From: JAGDXZ01 sp049965975
GTDB taxonomy: Archaea > Micrarchaeota > Micrarchaeia > Micrarchaeales > CABMGC01
Assembly (NCBI GenBank): GCA_049965975.1
Contig: JBMFVN010000019.1
Location: forward strand, 1 to 11,974
Direction of reading: 5' to 3'
Length of the DNA stretch: 11,974 nt
Under the pieces are notes generated by a model. The model had not been told where the DNA came from. It made no database searches and saw only the letters and a program-made list of their open reading frames with translations. Position 1 is the first letter of the stretch. Each line of letters begins with the position of its first letter. Position numbers and translations under genes: made by a program. Positions 1 to 7,367 of the stretch are shown here, piece by piece.

Positions 1-2
1 GC

Positions 3-50
3 AACATGCGAATCAACCTATGGAAAGCCCACGGCTTTAGTCGTGGGTGG
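3..50 (+). pseudogene. Possible 3' end of a tnpB gene (partial, left edge)
   Basis: The frame starting at base 3 encodes a short peptide ending KAHGFSRGW that matches the usual C-terminal tail of IS605-family TnpB (RNA-guided nuclease). In related elements the codon after the GTGGG arm is commonly a stop; here it is TGG at 48-50. The frame then stays open to a stop at 222-224, running antisense through atpB codons. This could mean a lost stop, a decayed element, or coincidence. None of the RuvC or zinc-finger parts of TnpB lie in the window, so identity rests only on the tail and the hairpin. Confidence 0.3.
27..48 (+). repeat. Inverted-repeat hairpin downstream of atpB
   Basis: CCCACGGC at 28-35 pairs with GTCGTGGG at 40-47 across a TTTA loop, with one G-U wobble when read as + strand RNA. 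The outer G27-T48 can add another wobble. Read as minus-strand RNA the wobble becomes an A-C mismatch, so the structure is better formed in a rightward transcript or in + strand single-stranded DNA. That favours a mobile-element end over a terminator for the leftward atp operon. Confidence 0.7.
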
Positions 51-51
51 T

Positions 52-1461
52 TTACTTTTCTGTGCTGCTTTTGTTTTCTTTTTCGTTTTTGTTCCTGTAA
101 TACTTCCTTATATACTCCTCTTTTATTCTTGTCAACTCTTCTTCTGGCAGCATGCTCAAGAGGTCCCAGCCTATGTCAAGCGTTTGCTCGAATGTCCTCT
201 GTTCGTAAACACCTTGCTTTATGAACTTGTTCTCGAATTGGTCCCCGAAATCAAGGTAGCGCCTCTCGGCTTCGCTTAACGCTTCTTTGCCTATTATCAT
301 GCTTATGTCCCTTACGTCTTGGGCCCTTGCATAGGCTCCGTAAAGCTGGTCTGCAACCTGCTTGTGGTCCTCTCTAGTCTTGCCTTCTCCTATGCCGTTG
401 TTCATAAGCCTTGAAAGAGAGCCGAGGGGCTGTATTGGCGGGTAGATGCCCTTGTTGGCAAGGTCCCTTGAAAGGAAGATTTGGCCTTCGGTTATGTAGC
501 CAGTCAAGTCAGGAATTGGGTGCGTCACGTCGTCACCGGGCATTGTAACTACGTTGAGCTGGGTTATGCTTCCTTTCTTGTTTCTTATTACTCCTGCACG
601 CTCATACAAGCTTGCTAGATCAGTGTACATGTAGCCAGGGTAGCCTCTTCTTCCAGGCACCTCCTCCCTTGCGCTTGATATCTCTCTTAGGGTTTCTGCA
701 TATTGCGTCATATCGTCCAAGAGCACAAGCACATGCATGCCTTTTTCGAATGCAAGATACTCTGCCTCTGTAAGGGCGATTCTTGGAGTGAGTATGCGCT
801 CAATGCTCGGGTCGCTTGCAAGATTCAGGAACATTACTGTTCTCTTCTCAGCTCCTATCTTCCTTATTTCGTTTGTGAAGTATGCCGCATCGTCGTAGGT
901 TATGCCTATCCCTGCAAACACTACTGCAAAATCTCCCTTGCCAGCTATGCTTGCCTGCCTTGTTATTTGGGCAGCAAGTACATTGTGCGGCAGACCGCCT
1001 CCGGAGAATATGGGCAGCTTCTGGCCCCTGAGCAGCGTATTGAGGCCGTCTATAGCAGAAATGCCCGTTTGTATGGCCTCGCTGGGCCACGCCCTCGCAC
1101 TGGGGTTTATTGGAGAGCCGTTTATGTCTTTTGCCTCTTCAAATATCACTTTTGTGCCAGCGTTTAAGGGTTTGCCTTGGCCGTTGAAGACCTTTCCCAG
1201 CATATCTGTTCCTACTCCCACTTTGTAGGTTTCGCCTGTGAAGCTCACTGTGGTGCTCTTTATGTTTATGCCATCAGTATTGCCAAATACTTGGACTATC
1301 GCGCATGTAGTGCTTGTGTCAAGCACTTGGCCAAGCCTTTCCTCGCCGTTTTCAAGCCTTATCCTGACTATTTCGTTGTATGCTGCGTTGCCCACCTTGT
1401 CTACAACTAATAGCGGCCCGTAAGCCTTTTGAATCGTGTTGTATGCTATTTCAAACTTCAT
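52..1461 (-). CDS. atpB: A-type ATP synthase subunit B (non-catalytic)
   Basis: This 469-residue protein is the regulatory, nucleotide-binding but non-catalytic B subunit, which alternates with A in the A3B3 head. It has the family's full length. The site of the P-loop is degenerate, SGGGLPHN at about 153-160, with no Lys-Thr; this is expected for B. Other landmarks are FAGIGIT (182-188), LLDDMTQYAETLREIS (247-262), PGRRGYPGY (269-277) and the C-terminal LLSMLPEEEL followed by IRKYY. After residue 455 there is a short Lys/Glu/Asn-rich tail. The start overlaps the atpA stop as ATGA, and a strong AGGTGA Shine-Dalgarno site (1466-1471, minus strand) sits five bases upstream, so the start is secure. 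The stop codon at 52-54 touches the putative mobile-element end. Confidence 0.97.
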   Translation of the reverse strand: MKFEIAYNTIQKAYGPLLVVDKVGNAAYNEIVRIRLENGEERLGQVLDTSTTCAIVQVFGNTDGINIKSTTVSFTGETYKVGVGTDMLGKVFNGQGKPLNAGTKVIFEEAKDINGSPINPSARAWPSEAIQTGISAIDGLNTLLRGQKLPIFSGGGLPHNVLAAQITRQASIAGKGDFAVVFAGIGITYDDAAYFTNEIRKIGAEKRTVMFLNLASDPSIERILTPRIALTEAEYLAFEKGMHVLVLLDDMTQYAETLREISSAREEVPGRRGYPGYMYTDLASLYERAGVIRNKKGSITQLNVVTMPGDDVTHPIPDLTGYITEGQIFLSRDLANKGIYPPIQPLGSLSRLMNNGIGEGKTREDHKQVADQLYGAYARAQDVRDISMIIGKEALSEAERRYLDFGDQFENKFIKQGVYEQRTFEQTLDIGWDLLSMLPEEELTRIKEEYIRKYYRNKNEKENKSSTEK

Positions 1462-3272
1462 TGTGTCACCTTTTCATTTTGCTGGGCCTGCACCGCCGCA
1501 GCCTGCTTTTCCCTTTCAGCAACAAGCTGAGCTATTTCCTGCCTCATTTTTTGGTTCAGCTTCTTGACTTGCGATTCTATGCTGTCTTCAGGCACTTCCT
1601 TTAGCCTTGAAATCTCATGCCTGGAATCGGTTTGAGCTATGCTTTCTGTCAGCACGCCCTTTTCAGCAGCTTCTATTGCCAAGTCTGCAAAGTCCAAGAT
1701 CGCATAAAGCATGAGCTTCTGCTTGTTCAGGCTCGTGTGCTCGTCAACAGGATCGTACGCGCTTTGCCTTAAAAAGTCCTCTCTGAGCATTCTCCCTATT
1801 TCTAAAATTATCTTCTGCTGGTTTGGCAGCGCCTCTTCACCTACAAGCTGCACTATGTCCCTGAGCTCGGCTTCCTGCTGGAGAAGCTTAAGTGCCTTCT
1901 CCCTTTTTGACAGCCATTCAGAACCAAGATTTTCATTGTACCACTTCTGCAGAGTGTCCAAATAAAGTGAATAGCTGCTGAGCCAGTTTATTGCGGGGAA
2001 GTGCCTTGAGCTTGCAAGCGCAGCATCGAGCGACCAAAAGGTCTTAACCACTCTGAGAGTGCCTTGTGTGACAGGCTCGGTAAGGTCACCGCCAGGAGGC
2101 GATACTGCTCCTATTATAGTCACCGCTCCTGTCTTTCCAGAGAGCGTTTGCACTTTTCCTGCGCGCTCGTAGAATTCGGCAAGCCTTTTAGGCAAATAGG
2201 CAGGATACCCCTCTTCTCCTGGCATTTCCTCAAGCCTTGTTGATATTTCCCGCATGGCCTCTGCCCATCTCGATGTAGAGTCTGCCATTACTGCCGCGCT
2301 GTAGCCCATGTCCCTGAAGTACTCTGCTATTGTCACCGCAGCATAAATGCTCGATTCCCTTGCAGCTACCGGCATGTTGCTCGTGTTTGCAATAAGCACG
2401 GTCCTAGCCATAAGCGGCTCTCCTGTGCTAGGGTCTTTGAGCTGCGGGAATTCATTAAGCACTTCTGCCATCTCGTTGCCACGCTCACCTACTCCGCAAT
2501 AGATTATTACCTGTGCGTCGCACCATTTTGCTATTTCGTGCTGTACCACAGTCTTTCCAGATCCGAACGGCCCTGGTATTGCAGCAGTGCCGCCTTTTGC
2601 AACAGGGAAGAAAGTGTCTATGACCCTTTGGCCCGTAACTAGCGGCTCGTTTGCCTCAAGCCTTCGCCTTATCTTCGCCGCAGTCCTTACTGGCCTTTCT
2701 TGGCTCATTTTTATAGGTATTACCTGGGTGCCGATTTGTATTTTAGCAATTGCTTCTGCTACTGTGAAATTGCCACCTGATATCTGAGTTAATTTGCCAC
2801 TTATGCCCTGCGGCACCATTATGTAATGCCTAATGAGCTTTGTCTCGTCAACATAGCCTATTATTTCGCCCTCTTTCACATTTGCCCCTTTCTTTGCCAG
2901 CGGCACAAAACGCCATTTCTTGTTTTTGTCCAGCCTTTCTGCAAGTGCTCCTCTTGCAATAAACGGGCCGGTTCTCTTCTCTATGGTTTCGAGGGGCCTC
3001 TGCAAACCGTCGAAGATGTTGCCTATTAGACCAGGACCGAGCTCCACAGACAGGGGCACGCCAAGCGATTTTACGGGCTCGCCAGGCTTGCAGCCAGAGG
3101 TATCCTCATATACCTGTATAATTGCCTTGTCGCCCCTGAGCTGTATTATTTCGCCTATTATGCCCTCCTCTCCCACTTTTGCAACGTCGTACATGCTGCT
3201 TCCAAGCATGTCGCTAGCAACAACCAAAGGTCCGGTTATCCTTTCTATCTTGCCCATACCATCACTTGCCAT
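1458..3272 (-). CDS. atpA: A-type ATP synthase catalytic subunit A
   Basis: This is the catalytic ATPase subunit of the A1 head, 604 residues as drawn. The N-terminal beta barrel begins MGKIERITGPLVVA. The A-type 'non-homologous' insert spans roughly 110-200. The Walker A motif is GPFGSGKT at 234-241, the catalytic glutamate loop is GVGERGNEM at 260-268, and Walker B with its following helix is DSTSRWAEAMREIS at 331-344. SPPGGDLTEPV (391-401) and SSRHFPAINW (421-430) follow. All residues needed for catalysis appear present and there is no intein. A Gln/Ala-rich tail follows residue 585. Two starts are possible. ATG at 3272 overlaps atpF by 11 bases. ATG at 3257 (residue 6) gives the usual MGKI start and lies four bases after the atpF stop, with GTGAT just upstream. 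I find the shorter start equally or more likely. Confidence 0.97.
   Translation of the reverse strand: MASDGMGKIERITGPLVVASDMLGSSMYDVAKVGEEGIIGEIIQLRGDKAIIQVYEDTSGCKPGEPVKSLGVPLSVELGPGLIGNIFDGLQRPLETIEKRTGPFIARGALAERLDKNKKWRFVPLAKKGANVKEGEIIGYVDETKLIRHYIMVPQGISGKLTQISGGNFTVAEAIAKIQIGTQVIPIKMSQERPVRTAAKIRRRLEANEPLVTGQRVIDTFFPVAKGGTAAIPGPFGSGKTVVQHEIAKWCDAQVIIYCGVGERGNEMAEVLNEFPQLKDPSTGEPLMARTVLIANTSNMPVAARESSIYAAVTIAEYFRDMGYSAAVMADSTSRWAEAMREISTRLEEMPGEEGYPAYLPKRLAEFYERAGKVQTLSGKTGAVTIIGAVSPPGGDLTEPVTQGTLRVVKTFWSLDAALASSRHFPAINWLSSYSLYLDTLQKWYNENLGSEWLSKREKALKLLQQEAELRDIVQLVGEEALPNQQKIILEIGRMLREDFLRQSAYDPVDEHTSLNKQKLMLYAILDFADLAIEAAEKGVLTESIAQTDSRHEISRLKEVPEDSIESQVKKLNQKMRQEIAQLVAEREKQAAAVQAQQNEKVTQ
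1466..1471 (-). promoter_or_regulatory. Shine-Dalgarno site of atpB
   Basis: AGGTGA on the minus strand lies inside the end of atpA, five bases before the atpB ATG, which itself overlaps the atpA TGA. It decides the start and suggests that B is initiated on its own as well as by coupling to A. Confidence 0.7.
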
Positions 3273-3597
3273 TTCCCTCTTCCAAATCTATTCCAATAGC
3301 CCTTATTATGAGCTTTCTCAGCATGTCTTCTGCAACGCGCTCGCCGTATTCGGGAAGCTCGACTATCATGGGCAATGTGCTTAGCTCAAGCCTTCTTGCC
3401 ATCGCAGGATCCCTAGTAAGCTCCCTGTACAAGCTTGACGTTATGCCTATTATCCCTATGTCGCTTCTACTCAGCAGCTGCTCGAGCACGTTCTTTGCCT
3501 CGCTCGCGTTTGTCTCTGCGTAAACATCCTGCACGCCTGCTAGCTCGAAGCCCGTGCACACGAGCTCGTTTCCCAAGATTGCTATTTTGTAGGTCAT
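3262..3597 (-). CDS. atpF: A-type ATP synthase subunit F (central stalk)
   Basis: This 111-residue protein is the small central-stalk subunit that binds subunit D and turns with the rotor. It has the family's compact Rossmann-like pattern: MTYKIAILGNE at the N-terminus, the signature F-E-L-A-G-V at about 17-22, DIGIIGITSSLY in the middle, and LPMIVELP near 75-82. Its length is normal. The start codon overlaps the atpC stop as ATGA (3594-3597) without a strong Shine-Dalgarno site, suggesting translational coupling. Its partner D is not encoded in the window. Confidence 0.94.
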   Translation of the reverse strand: MTYKIAILGNELVCTGFELAGVQDVYAETNASEAKNVLEQLLSRSDIGIIGITSSLYRELTRDPAMARRLELSTLPMIVELPEYGERVAEDMLRKLIIRAIGIDLEEGNGK

Positions 3598-4625
3598 GCA
3601 AGCATCTGCTCAAGTTCCTCTTCGCCAATGCCGTATTGCTTTGCCTTTATAGCTAGCCTCAGGCTTATTACCTCAAGCTCCTTCATGTAGATATAAGCTG
3701 CAAGCGTTGCGAAGGAAAGCACGCTGTTCCTTACTATTCTTAAGCTTTTGTTCAGCATCTGCCTCTTTAGGTTTATCTCCAGCTTTGTGAGCTCTTCCGC
3801 AGAGCCCTGAAGCCTGAGACTCAGAGCAGAAAGCATGCTTTGCAAGTCCCTCTCGCCGTATGCCTTGGCGAACTCCTGCTTTGTGATATTTCCTTTGTCT
3901 ATAATGTCCTGGCTCATCTGCGAATACGCCTTTCCAGCAAGCTTTGCCCTTATCGCAGTTATTATATTTTGCATGTCTATTTGCATTTTTGCTATCTTTG
4001 CAGCGTTATGGTGCCTTTTCATCATTTTCTCCGAAGCGTCTGCAAGAAGCTTGTACATGCCCTTGTCTATCTCGTTTGCAGATGCAAGCGCGGATTTCTC
4101 AGAAATGTAAGCGCCTTTTGCCTTTTGCAAAATTTCTATGTATTCCTTTGGCGAATTCTGCCTGAGAAAGTCGAAGAGCTCATCAATTGTTTTCTTTTCG
4201 AGTGCTTGCTTTATCAGCTCAGAGTTGAAAGGCCCCCTGTCTATTAAATATGTCGCTATGCTTTCAAACGCATTGCCCCTTGATTTCGCTTCTATGGCAA
4301 GCTTTACATTGTAAAGATCCCATCTTGCAACAAGTATCCGCATGAGGCTTTGCTCGTCTTTAGGAGTTATCTTAACAAGGGTTTCCATGTGCTCAGCCAA
4401 GTTCTTGTTTATTGCAAAGTCGATCAATGCCGCCTTTGCATTTAGGCCGCCGAACTCTGTAAGGCTCTGCTTGTAGTCGGTTTCATAAAGCAGGGCCATT
4501 ATCTCGCTCATGCTGTTTGCTTTGCTTATTCTTTGCAAAGTTGCAGGATCTAGGAGCTTGGCCTCCATGCCTTTCACCCTTGTGTTTGAATAGCCGTATT
4601 TCAATGCCCTTCCTAGCAGAGTCAT
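3594..4625 (-). CDS. atpC: A-type ATP synthase subunit C (rotor socket)
   Basis: This 343-residue, alpha-helical subunit links the central stalk to the membrane ring (the yeast Vma6/d homologue). Signature segments are YGYSNTRVKGMEAKLL at 10-25, an internal three-fold pattern of helical repeats (for example ILVARWDLYNVKLAIEAK near 97-114), and the C-terminal YMKELEVISLRLAIKAKQYGI. Length is about that of other archaeal C subunits. The start overlaps the atpE stop as ATGA, and an AGGTG Shine-Dalgarno site (4631-4635, minus strand) lies five bases upstream. The gene ends in another ATGA overlap with atpF. Confidence 0.95.
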   Translation of the reverse strand: MTLLGRALKYGYSNTRVKGMEAKLLDPATLQRISKANSMSEIMALLYETDYKQSLTEFGGLNAKAALIDFAINKNLAEHMETLVKITPKDEQSLMRILVARWDLYNVKLAIEAKSRGNAFESIATYLIDRGPFNSELIKQALEKKTIDELFDFLRQNSPKEYIEILQKAKGAYISEKSALASANEIDKGMYKLLADASEKMMKRHHNAAKIAKMQIDMQNIITAIRAKLAGKAYSQMSQDIIDKGNITKQEFAKAYGERDLQSMLSALSLRLQGSAEELTKLEINLKRQMLNKSLRIVRNSVLSFATLAAYIYMKELEVISLRLAIKAKQYGIGEEELEQMLA

Positions 4626-5221
4626 TTGAGCACCTGCTGCTTTGCCTTCAAAGCCCTTGCAACTTCGCTTTCTATTTGCTCAGTATACCTCTTTAGCAAG
4701 TCGTCCAGGCTTATATGCAGCTTGATCTTGCCGTCTGCAGATTCAAGGACAATATCATTGGCATTTGCTTTTGTGTTTGCATTTGTGCTTGCAGTTTCTG
4801 TCTTGACACCTTTGCTTTTCAGCATGGCTTCGTATTTCTTTTCAGCAATTGCAATTATTTGGTCTTTGCCCATTGATTTGCTTATTTGCTCAACTGCCTT
4901 GTCTATGAGTTCGCCCATGTGCTTTTTTTCAAGTTCTTTTTTTATTTCGCTTGCTATTTGCAAGGCTTCCTTTTCAACTACCTCGTCGAATGCTCTGCCT
5001 TTGACAAGCTCCTCTTCTGCTTCGATTTCTAGCCTAAGCTCCCTTTTCCTGGTCTCTGCTTCGTTTTTGGCTTCTTCAATTGCCTGCTCTGCCTTTTCGG
5101 CTGCTGTCTTTCTGGCTTCATCTATTATCTTCTTTGATTCCAGCGCTGCGCTGTCAAGAACTGCTCTTGCCTGTTTTTCAGCTTCTTCATTTATTCTTTT
5201 GATTATGTCTTCGGCGGGCAT
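4622..5221 (-). CDS. atpE: A-type ATP synthase subunit E (peripheral stalk)
   Basis: This 199-residue protein pairs with subunit H to form the peripheral stalk that holds the A3B3 head against rotation. Residues 1 to about 100 form a long Ala/Glu/Lys-rich coiled coil. The C-terminal globular part contains the recognisable DIVLESADGKIKLHISLDD segment (156-174) and SEVARAL near the end. Between them, about 141-155, is a low-complexity Thr/Asn/Ala/Lys stretch (ASTNANTKANAN) that looks like a flexible insertion. The start has a strong GAGGAGG Shine-Dalgarno site only two bases upstream. It follows atpK after 31 bases, the widest gap between atp genes. Confidence 0.93.
   Translation of the reverse strand: MPAEDIIKRINEEAEKQARAVLDSAALESKKIIDEARKTAAEKAEQAIEEAKNEAETRKRELRLEIEAEEELVKGRAFDEVVEKEALQIASEIKKELEKKHMGELIDKAVEQISKSMGKDQIIAIAEKKYEAMLKSKGVKTETASTNANTKANANDIVLESADGKIKLHISLDDLLKRYTEQIESEVARALKAKQQVLK
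4631..4635 (-). promoter_or_regulatory. Shine-Dalgarno site of atpC
   Basis: AGGTG on the minus strand lies five bases before the atpC ATG, within the last codons of atpE. It confirms the start at 4625 in the ATGA overlap. Confidence 0.6.
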
Positions 5222-5230
5222 AGCCTCCTC
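5222..5230 (-). promoter_or_regulatory. Strong Shine-Dalgarno site of atpE
   Basis: On the minus strand GAGGAGGCT directly precedes ATG, a near-consensus match to the archaeal anti-SD (CCUCCU), but with only two bases of spacing. It lies in the 31-base atpK-atpE spacer and is the strongest site in the operon. It could help set subunit stoichiometry after the highly needed proteolipid gene. Confidence 0.6.
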
Positions 5231-5252
5231 GTTTGTCTATTGTTATGTCTAT

Positions 5253-5486
5253 TCATATGAGCCCGGCTCCGAGTACTATAAGCAAAGCAATCACGAACCC
5301 GAATATTACTATTGTTTCTGGTATGACCAGGTAGATAAGCACCTGGCCAGTCAAGTCAGGCTTTTCGGCCAGCAAGCCCATGCCCGACGAACCTATTGCC
5401 GCCTGTACTATTCCTGTTCCTATTGCTCCTCCAGTTATTGCTATTGCAGCTCCCAAAGCTGTTATCGCAGTGCTCATTTCTATCAT
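5253..5486 (-). CDS. atpK: A-type ATP synthase proteolipid subunit K (c ring)
   Basis: This 77-residue, two-helix membrane protein oligomerises into the rotor ring. Helix 1 spans about 6-37 (Gly/Ala-rich, AITGGAIGTGIVQAAIGSSG). The polar loop is LLAEKPDLTGQ at 38-48, and helix 2 spans about 49-76. The ion-binding carboxylate is E57 within VIPETIVIFGF. Q28 in helix 1 and T58 next to E57 are the type of residues that coordinate Na+ in sodium-coupled rings. It is a single hairpin, not the fused or duplicated form of some archaea. The start at M1 has GTGAG upstream; M4 is an alternative. It lies 10 bases after atpI. Confidence 0.96.
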   Translation of the reverse strand: MIEMSTAITALGAAIAITGGAIGTGIVQAAIGSSGMGLLAEKPDLTGQVLIYLVIPETIVIFGFVIALLIVLGAGLI

Positions 5487-5496
5487 ATTCTCACTT

Positions 5497-7362
5497 CTAT
5501 TTTGTAAGCATCTTTTTGTATTCGAAAGGCTTGAACTTTATGCCGCCGCCGGTATAGAACTTTGTGAAGAACTCCACAACATTTAGCCTTATGCCCTGCA
5601 CTATGCCTTCGAATATTGAGACAATCATGTTCAGCGTATGCAGTGAAAGAAAGGCTATGACAAGCAGAACAAAGACAACCATGCCGTGTGAAAGTGTTGG
5701 CGTGAAAGCCATGTCAATCATATAAGCAATCATTACGCTAGTTATTCCAAAGCCTACAAGCCTCGAGTAGCTTAGAGTGTGCGTTATAAGCGACATTGTC
5801 TCTGCGCCTTCGCTGCCACCGAGTACTATTGCGCCGACAAGGAACACTGCAGCAAGAATGCCAGAGATTTCAGTGTCAATAACCGGCAGAGCCCTGAACA
5901 ACGCTCCGTAAACGAACAAGGAGCCTGTAACAAGAAGCAGCATGCCGGAAAGCTTGCCGTATGCCATTGCCTTCTCGCCATGCCTGTACTTGTTCACAAA
6001 CCCGAAAGCAAGGCCTATCAAGATTTCTGCCATGCCAAGAAGCACGCTCGCAGCTAAGAAGCCTGTTATGTTCTTTGTCCACTCGATGCCGGTGAAAGGC
6101 AGGAAGTACTTGTTTAAGCCTATTCCGAAGTACTGGTTTGTCAATACGCCGAATATTATTGCAGGTATTGCGCCTATCTGCCATATTCTTGCCGCGTTGT
6201 ACGCTATGCCCTCAGGATTGGTGATTTTGCAGATCCACGTGGCGAGCAAAAATGACAGTATGCCGTAGCCCACATCACTTACCATGAAGCCATAAAAGAT
6301 CAAGAAAGAGAATATGAAAGCCCATGTTGGATCAAGCTCGTCGCTTCTCGGAACAGAAAAGAACTCTACTGCATAATCAAATGAGCTGAGCACTCCTTTC
6401 CTTCCCAGAAGCGTAGGCGCAAGCTCGTCTGCTGGAAGAAGCTCTATGCTGCACCTGCCCTTTGTTGCTTTTTCTATTGCCTTTTCGAACTCTCCTGTTC
6501 TTTTTGCCGGCAGCCAGCCTTCTAATATTGAGGTGGCTTCTGTCTTTTTGAACATCGAGCTGGCCTTTGCCCTGTCAAGCTCTATGTGCAGCATTTCCAC
6601 ATATGCCGCTATTTTGGCATAGGTCTTTGAGCCTATTTCACTCAGCCTCTTTTCAGTCTCGCCTGCCTTCTTTTTGCTGCTTTCCAGCTTTTGTGCAAGA
6701 GATTCTGCAAGCTTGTCTGAGCTTGTGTTAGCTTCAAGGTACTTTGCCTTTATGTCTAGCCTTTTAGCTTGCTGCTTTTCGCTGTCGAGTATTTCATGCA
6801 CTTCTTTTTCCCTGTTTTTTTCATACGCCACAAGCGCAAATATCTCTTCTCCAGAATTGCAAGCGTTCACTGCTATGCCAGATTTGTTTTTCAGCTTGAT
6901 CAATGCTTCTGATTTGGCCTTGAATGCATAGGCTTCTATGCCCATTTGCGCTTCTTCTGCAATCTTGCTCAAATTCACTTTCAAGCACGAGAACCCTTTT
7001 GCAACGTAATAAGCGTATGACAATGCCTTGTATTCCTGCTCGAGCACTTTCTTTTTTTCAGCAAGCTCGTATATCTCGTCTACTTCTTTGAGATTTCTTG
7101 CTTGGTTCAGCAGCTCTTCCAGCTCAAGCTTCTCGAACTTTTGCCTTGGCTTTTGCTTTGGCAAAAGCCTCAAGGCACCTTCGAATTTGACAAGAAGCTC
7201 GTATATTTCGCTGTAATACGGCAAAGGCGTATCGTCTACAAGCTGCAGCTTGCTTTTCCTGAAGTCTATAATGCCAATTTCGTGCAGCGAGTCTATTACC
7301 TTTTTCTTGTCCTCTGCTAGGAATATCGCCCTAACTTTCTGCATTGGTTCTGTTTGCAGCAT
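5497..7362 (-). CDS. atpI: A-type ATP synthase membrane subunit I (a-type)
   Basis: This 621-residue protein provides the ion half-channels facing the K ring. The soluble N-terminal arm (about 1-340) has a coiled coil near 85-115 and another at 185-245. The membrane part starts with DPTWAFIFSFLIFYGFMVSDVGYG (345-367), the family signature, followed by about seven further hydrophobic segments. The essential channel arginine is most likely R534 in THTLSYSRLVGFG. The C-terminal signature follows: LNMIVSIFEGIVQGIRL (577-593), then VEFFTKFYTGGGIKFKPF. M7 (MQKVRAIFL) is an alternative start that resembles relatives. It begins five bases after the atpH stop. All expected landmarks are present, so it looks functional. 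Confidence 0.96.
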   Translation of the reverse strand: MLQTEPMQKVRAIFLAEDKKKVIDSLHEIGIIDFRKSKLQLVDDTPLPYYSEIYELLVKFEGALRLLPKQKPRQKFEKLELEELLNQARNLKEVDEIYELAEKKKVLEQEYKALSYAYYVAKGFSCLKVNLSKIAEEAQMGIEAYAFKAKSEALIKLKNKSGIAVNACNSGEEIFALVAYEKNREKEVHEILDSEKQQAKRLDIKAKYLEANTSSDKLAESLAQKLESSKKKAGETEKRLSEIGSKTYAKIAAYVEMLHIELDRAKASSMFKKTEATSILEGWLPAKRTGEFEKAIEKATKGRCSIELLPADELAPTLLGRKGVLSSFDYAVEFFSVPRSDELDPTWAFIFSFLIFYGFMVSDVGYGILSFLLATWICKITNPEGIAYNAARIWQIGAIPAIIFGVLTNQYFGIGLNKYFLPFTGIEWTKNITGFLAASVLLGMAEILIGLAFGFVNKYRHGEKAMAYGKLSGMLLLVTGSLFVYGALFRALPVIDTEISGILAAVFLVGAIVLGGSEGAETMSLITHTLSYSRLVGFGITSVMIAYMIDMAFTPTLSHGMVVFVLLVIAFLSLHTLNMIVSIFEGIVQGIRLNVVEFFTKFYTGGGIKFKPFEYKKMLTK

Positions 7363-7367
7363 GCCTA

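Larger units (their letters stand above)
1..55 (+). mobile_element. Candidate right end of an IS200/IS605-type (tnpB) element
   Basis: The first 50 bases carry a perfect-looking terminal hairpin (arms at 28-35 and 40-47, TTTA loop). It closely resembles the subterminal palindromes that close the right end of IS200/IS605 elements and the 3' end of their reRNA/omega RNA. One reading frame through it (codons starting at 3) gives N-M-R-I-N-L-W-K-A-H-G-F-S-R-G-W. The K/E-A-H-x-F-S-R-G string is a tail I recall from many TnpB proteins, where the hairpin is part of the gene's last codons. The true end is uncertain; TTTAC at 51-55 is a possible cleavage or target pentanucleotide. The element would lie mainly to the left of the window and converge on atpB. 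Family behaviour is known; assignment here is inference from 50 bases. Confidence 0.45.

Noticed and set aside
27..75. Hairpin plus T-rich run as an intrinsic terminator
   Set aside because: The T-rich run follows the hairpin on the + strand only because atpB ends in Lys/Asn/Glu codons. It is on the wrong strand to end the atp transcript and better explained as an element end, though it could stop a rightward tnpB transcript.
703..1167. + strand open frame of 154 codons inside atpB
   Set aside because: It lies fully antisense to conserved atpB sequence, is Cys/Tyr-rich with no family pattern, and has no promoter or Shine-Dalgarno site.
153..1461. Degenerate P-loop in subunit B as a sign of decay
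   Set aside because: Loss of the GKT motif is normal in the non-catalytic B subunit.
4626..5507. Long + strand open frame (293 codons) opposite atpE and atpK
   Set aside because: It is the mirror of Ala/Glu/Lys-rich coiled-coil codons, giving a Ser/Ala/Phe-rich product with no recognisable domain, and it conflicts with two certain genes.
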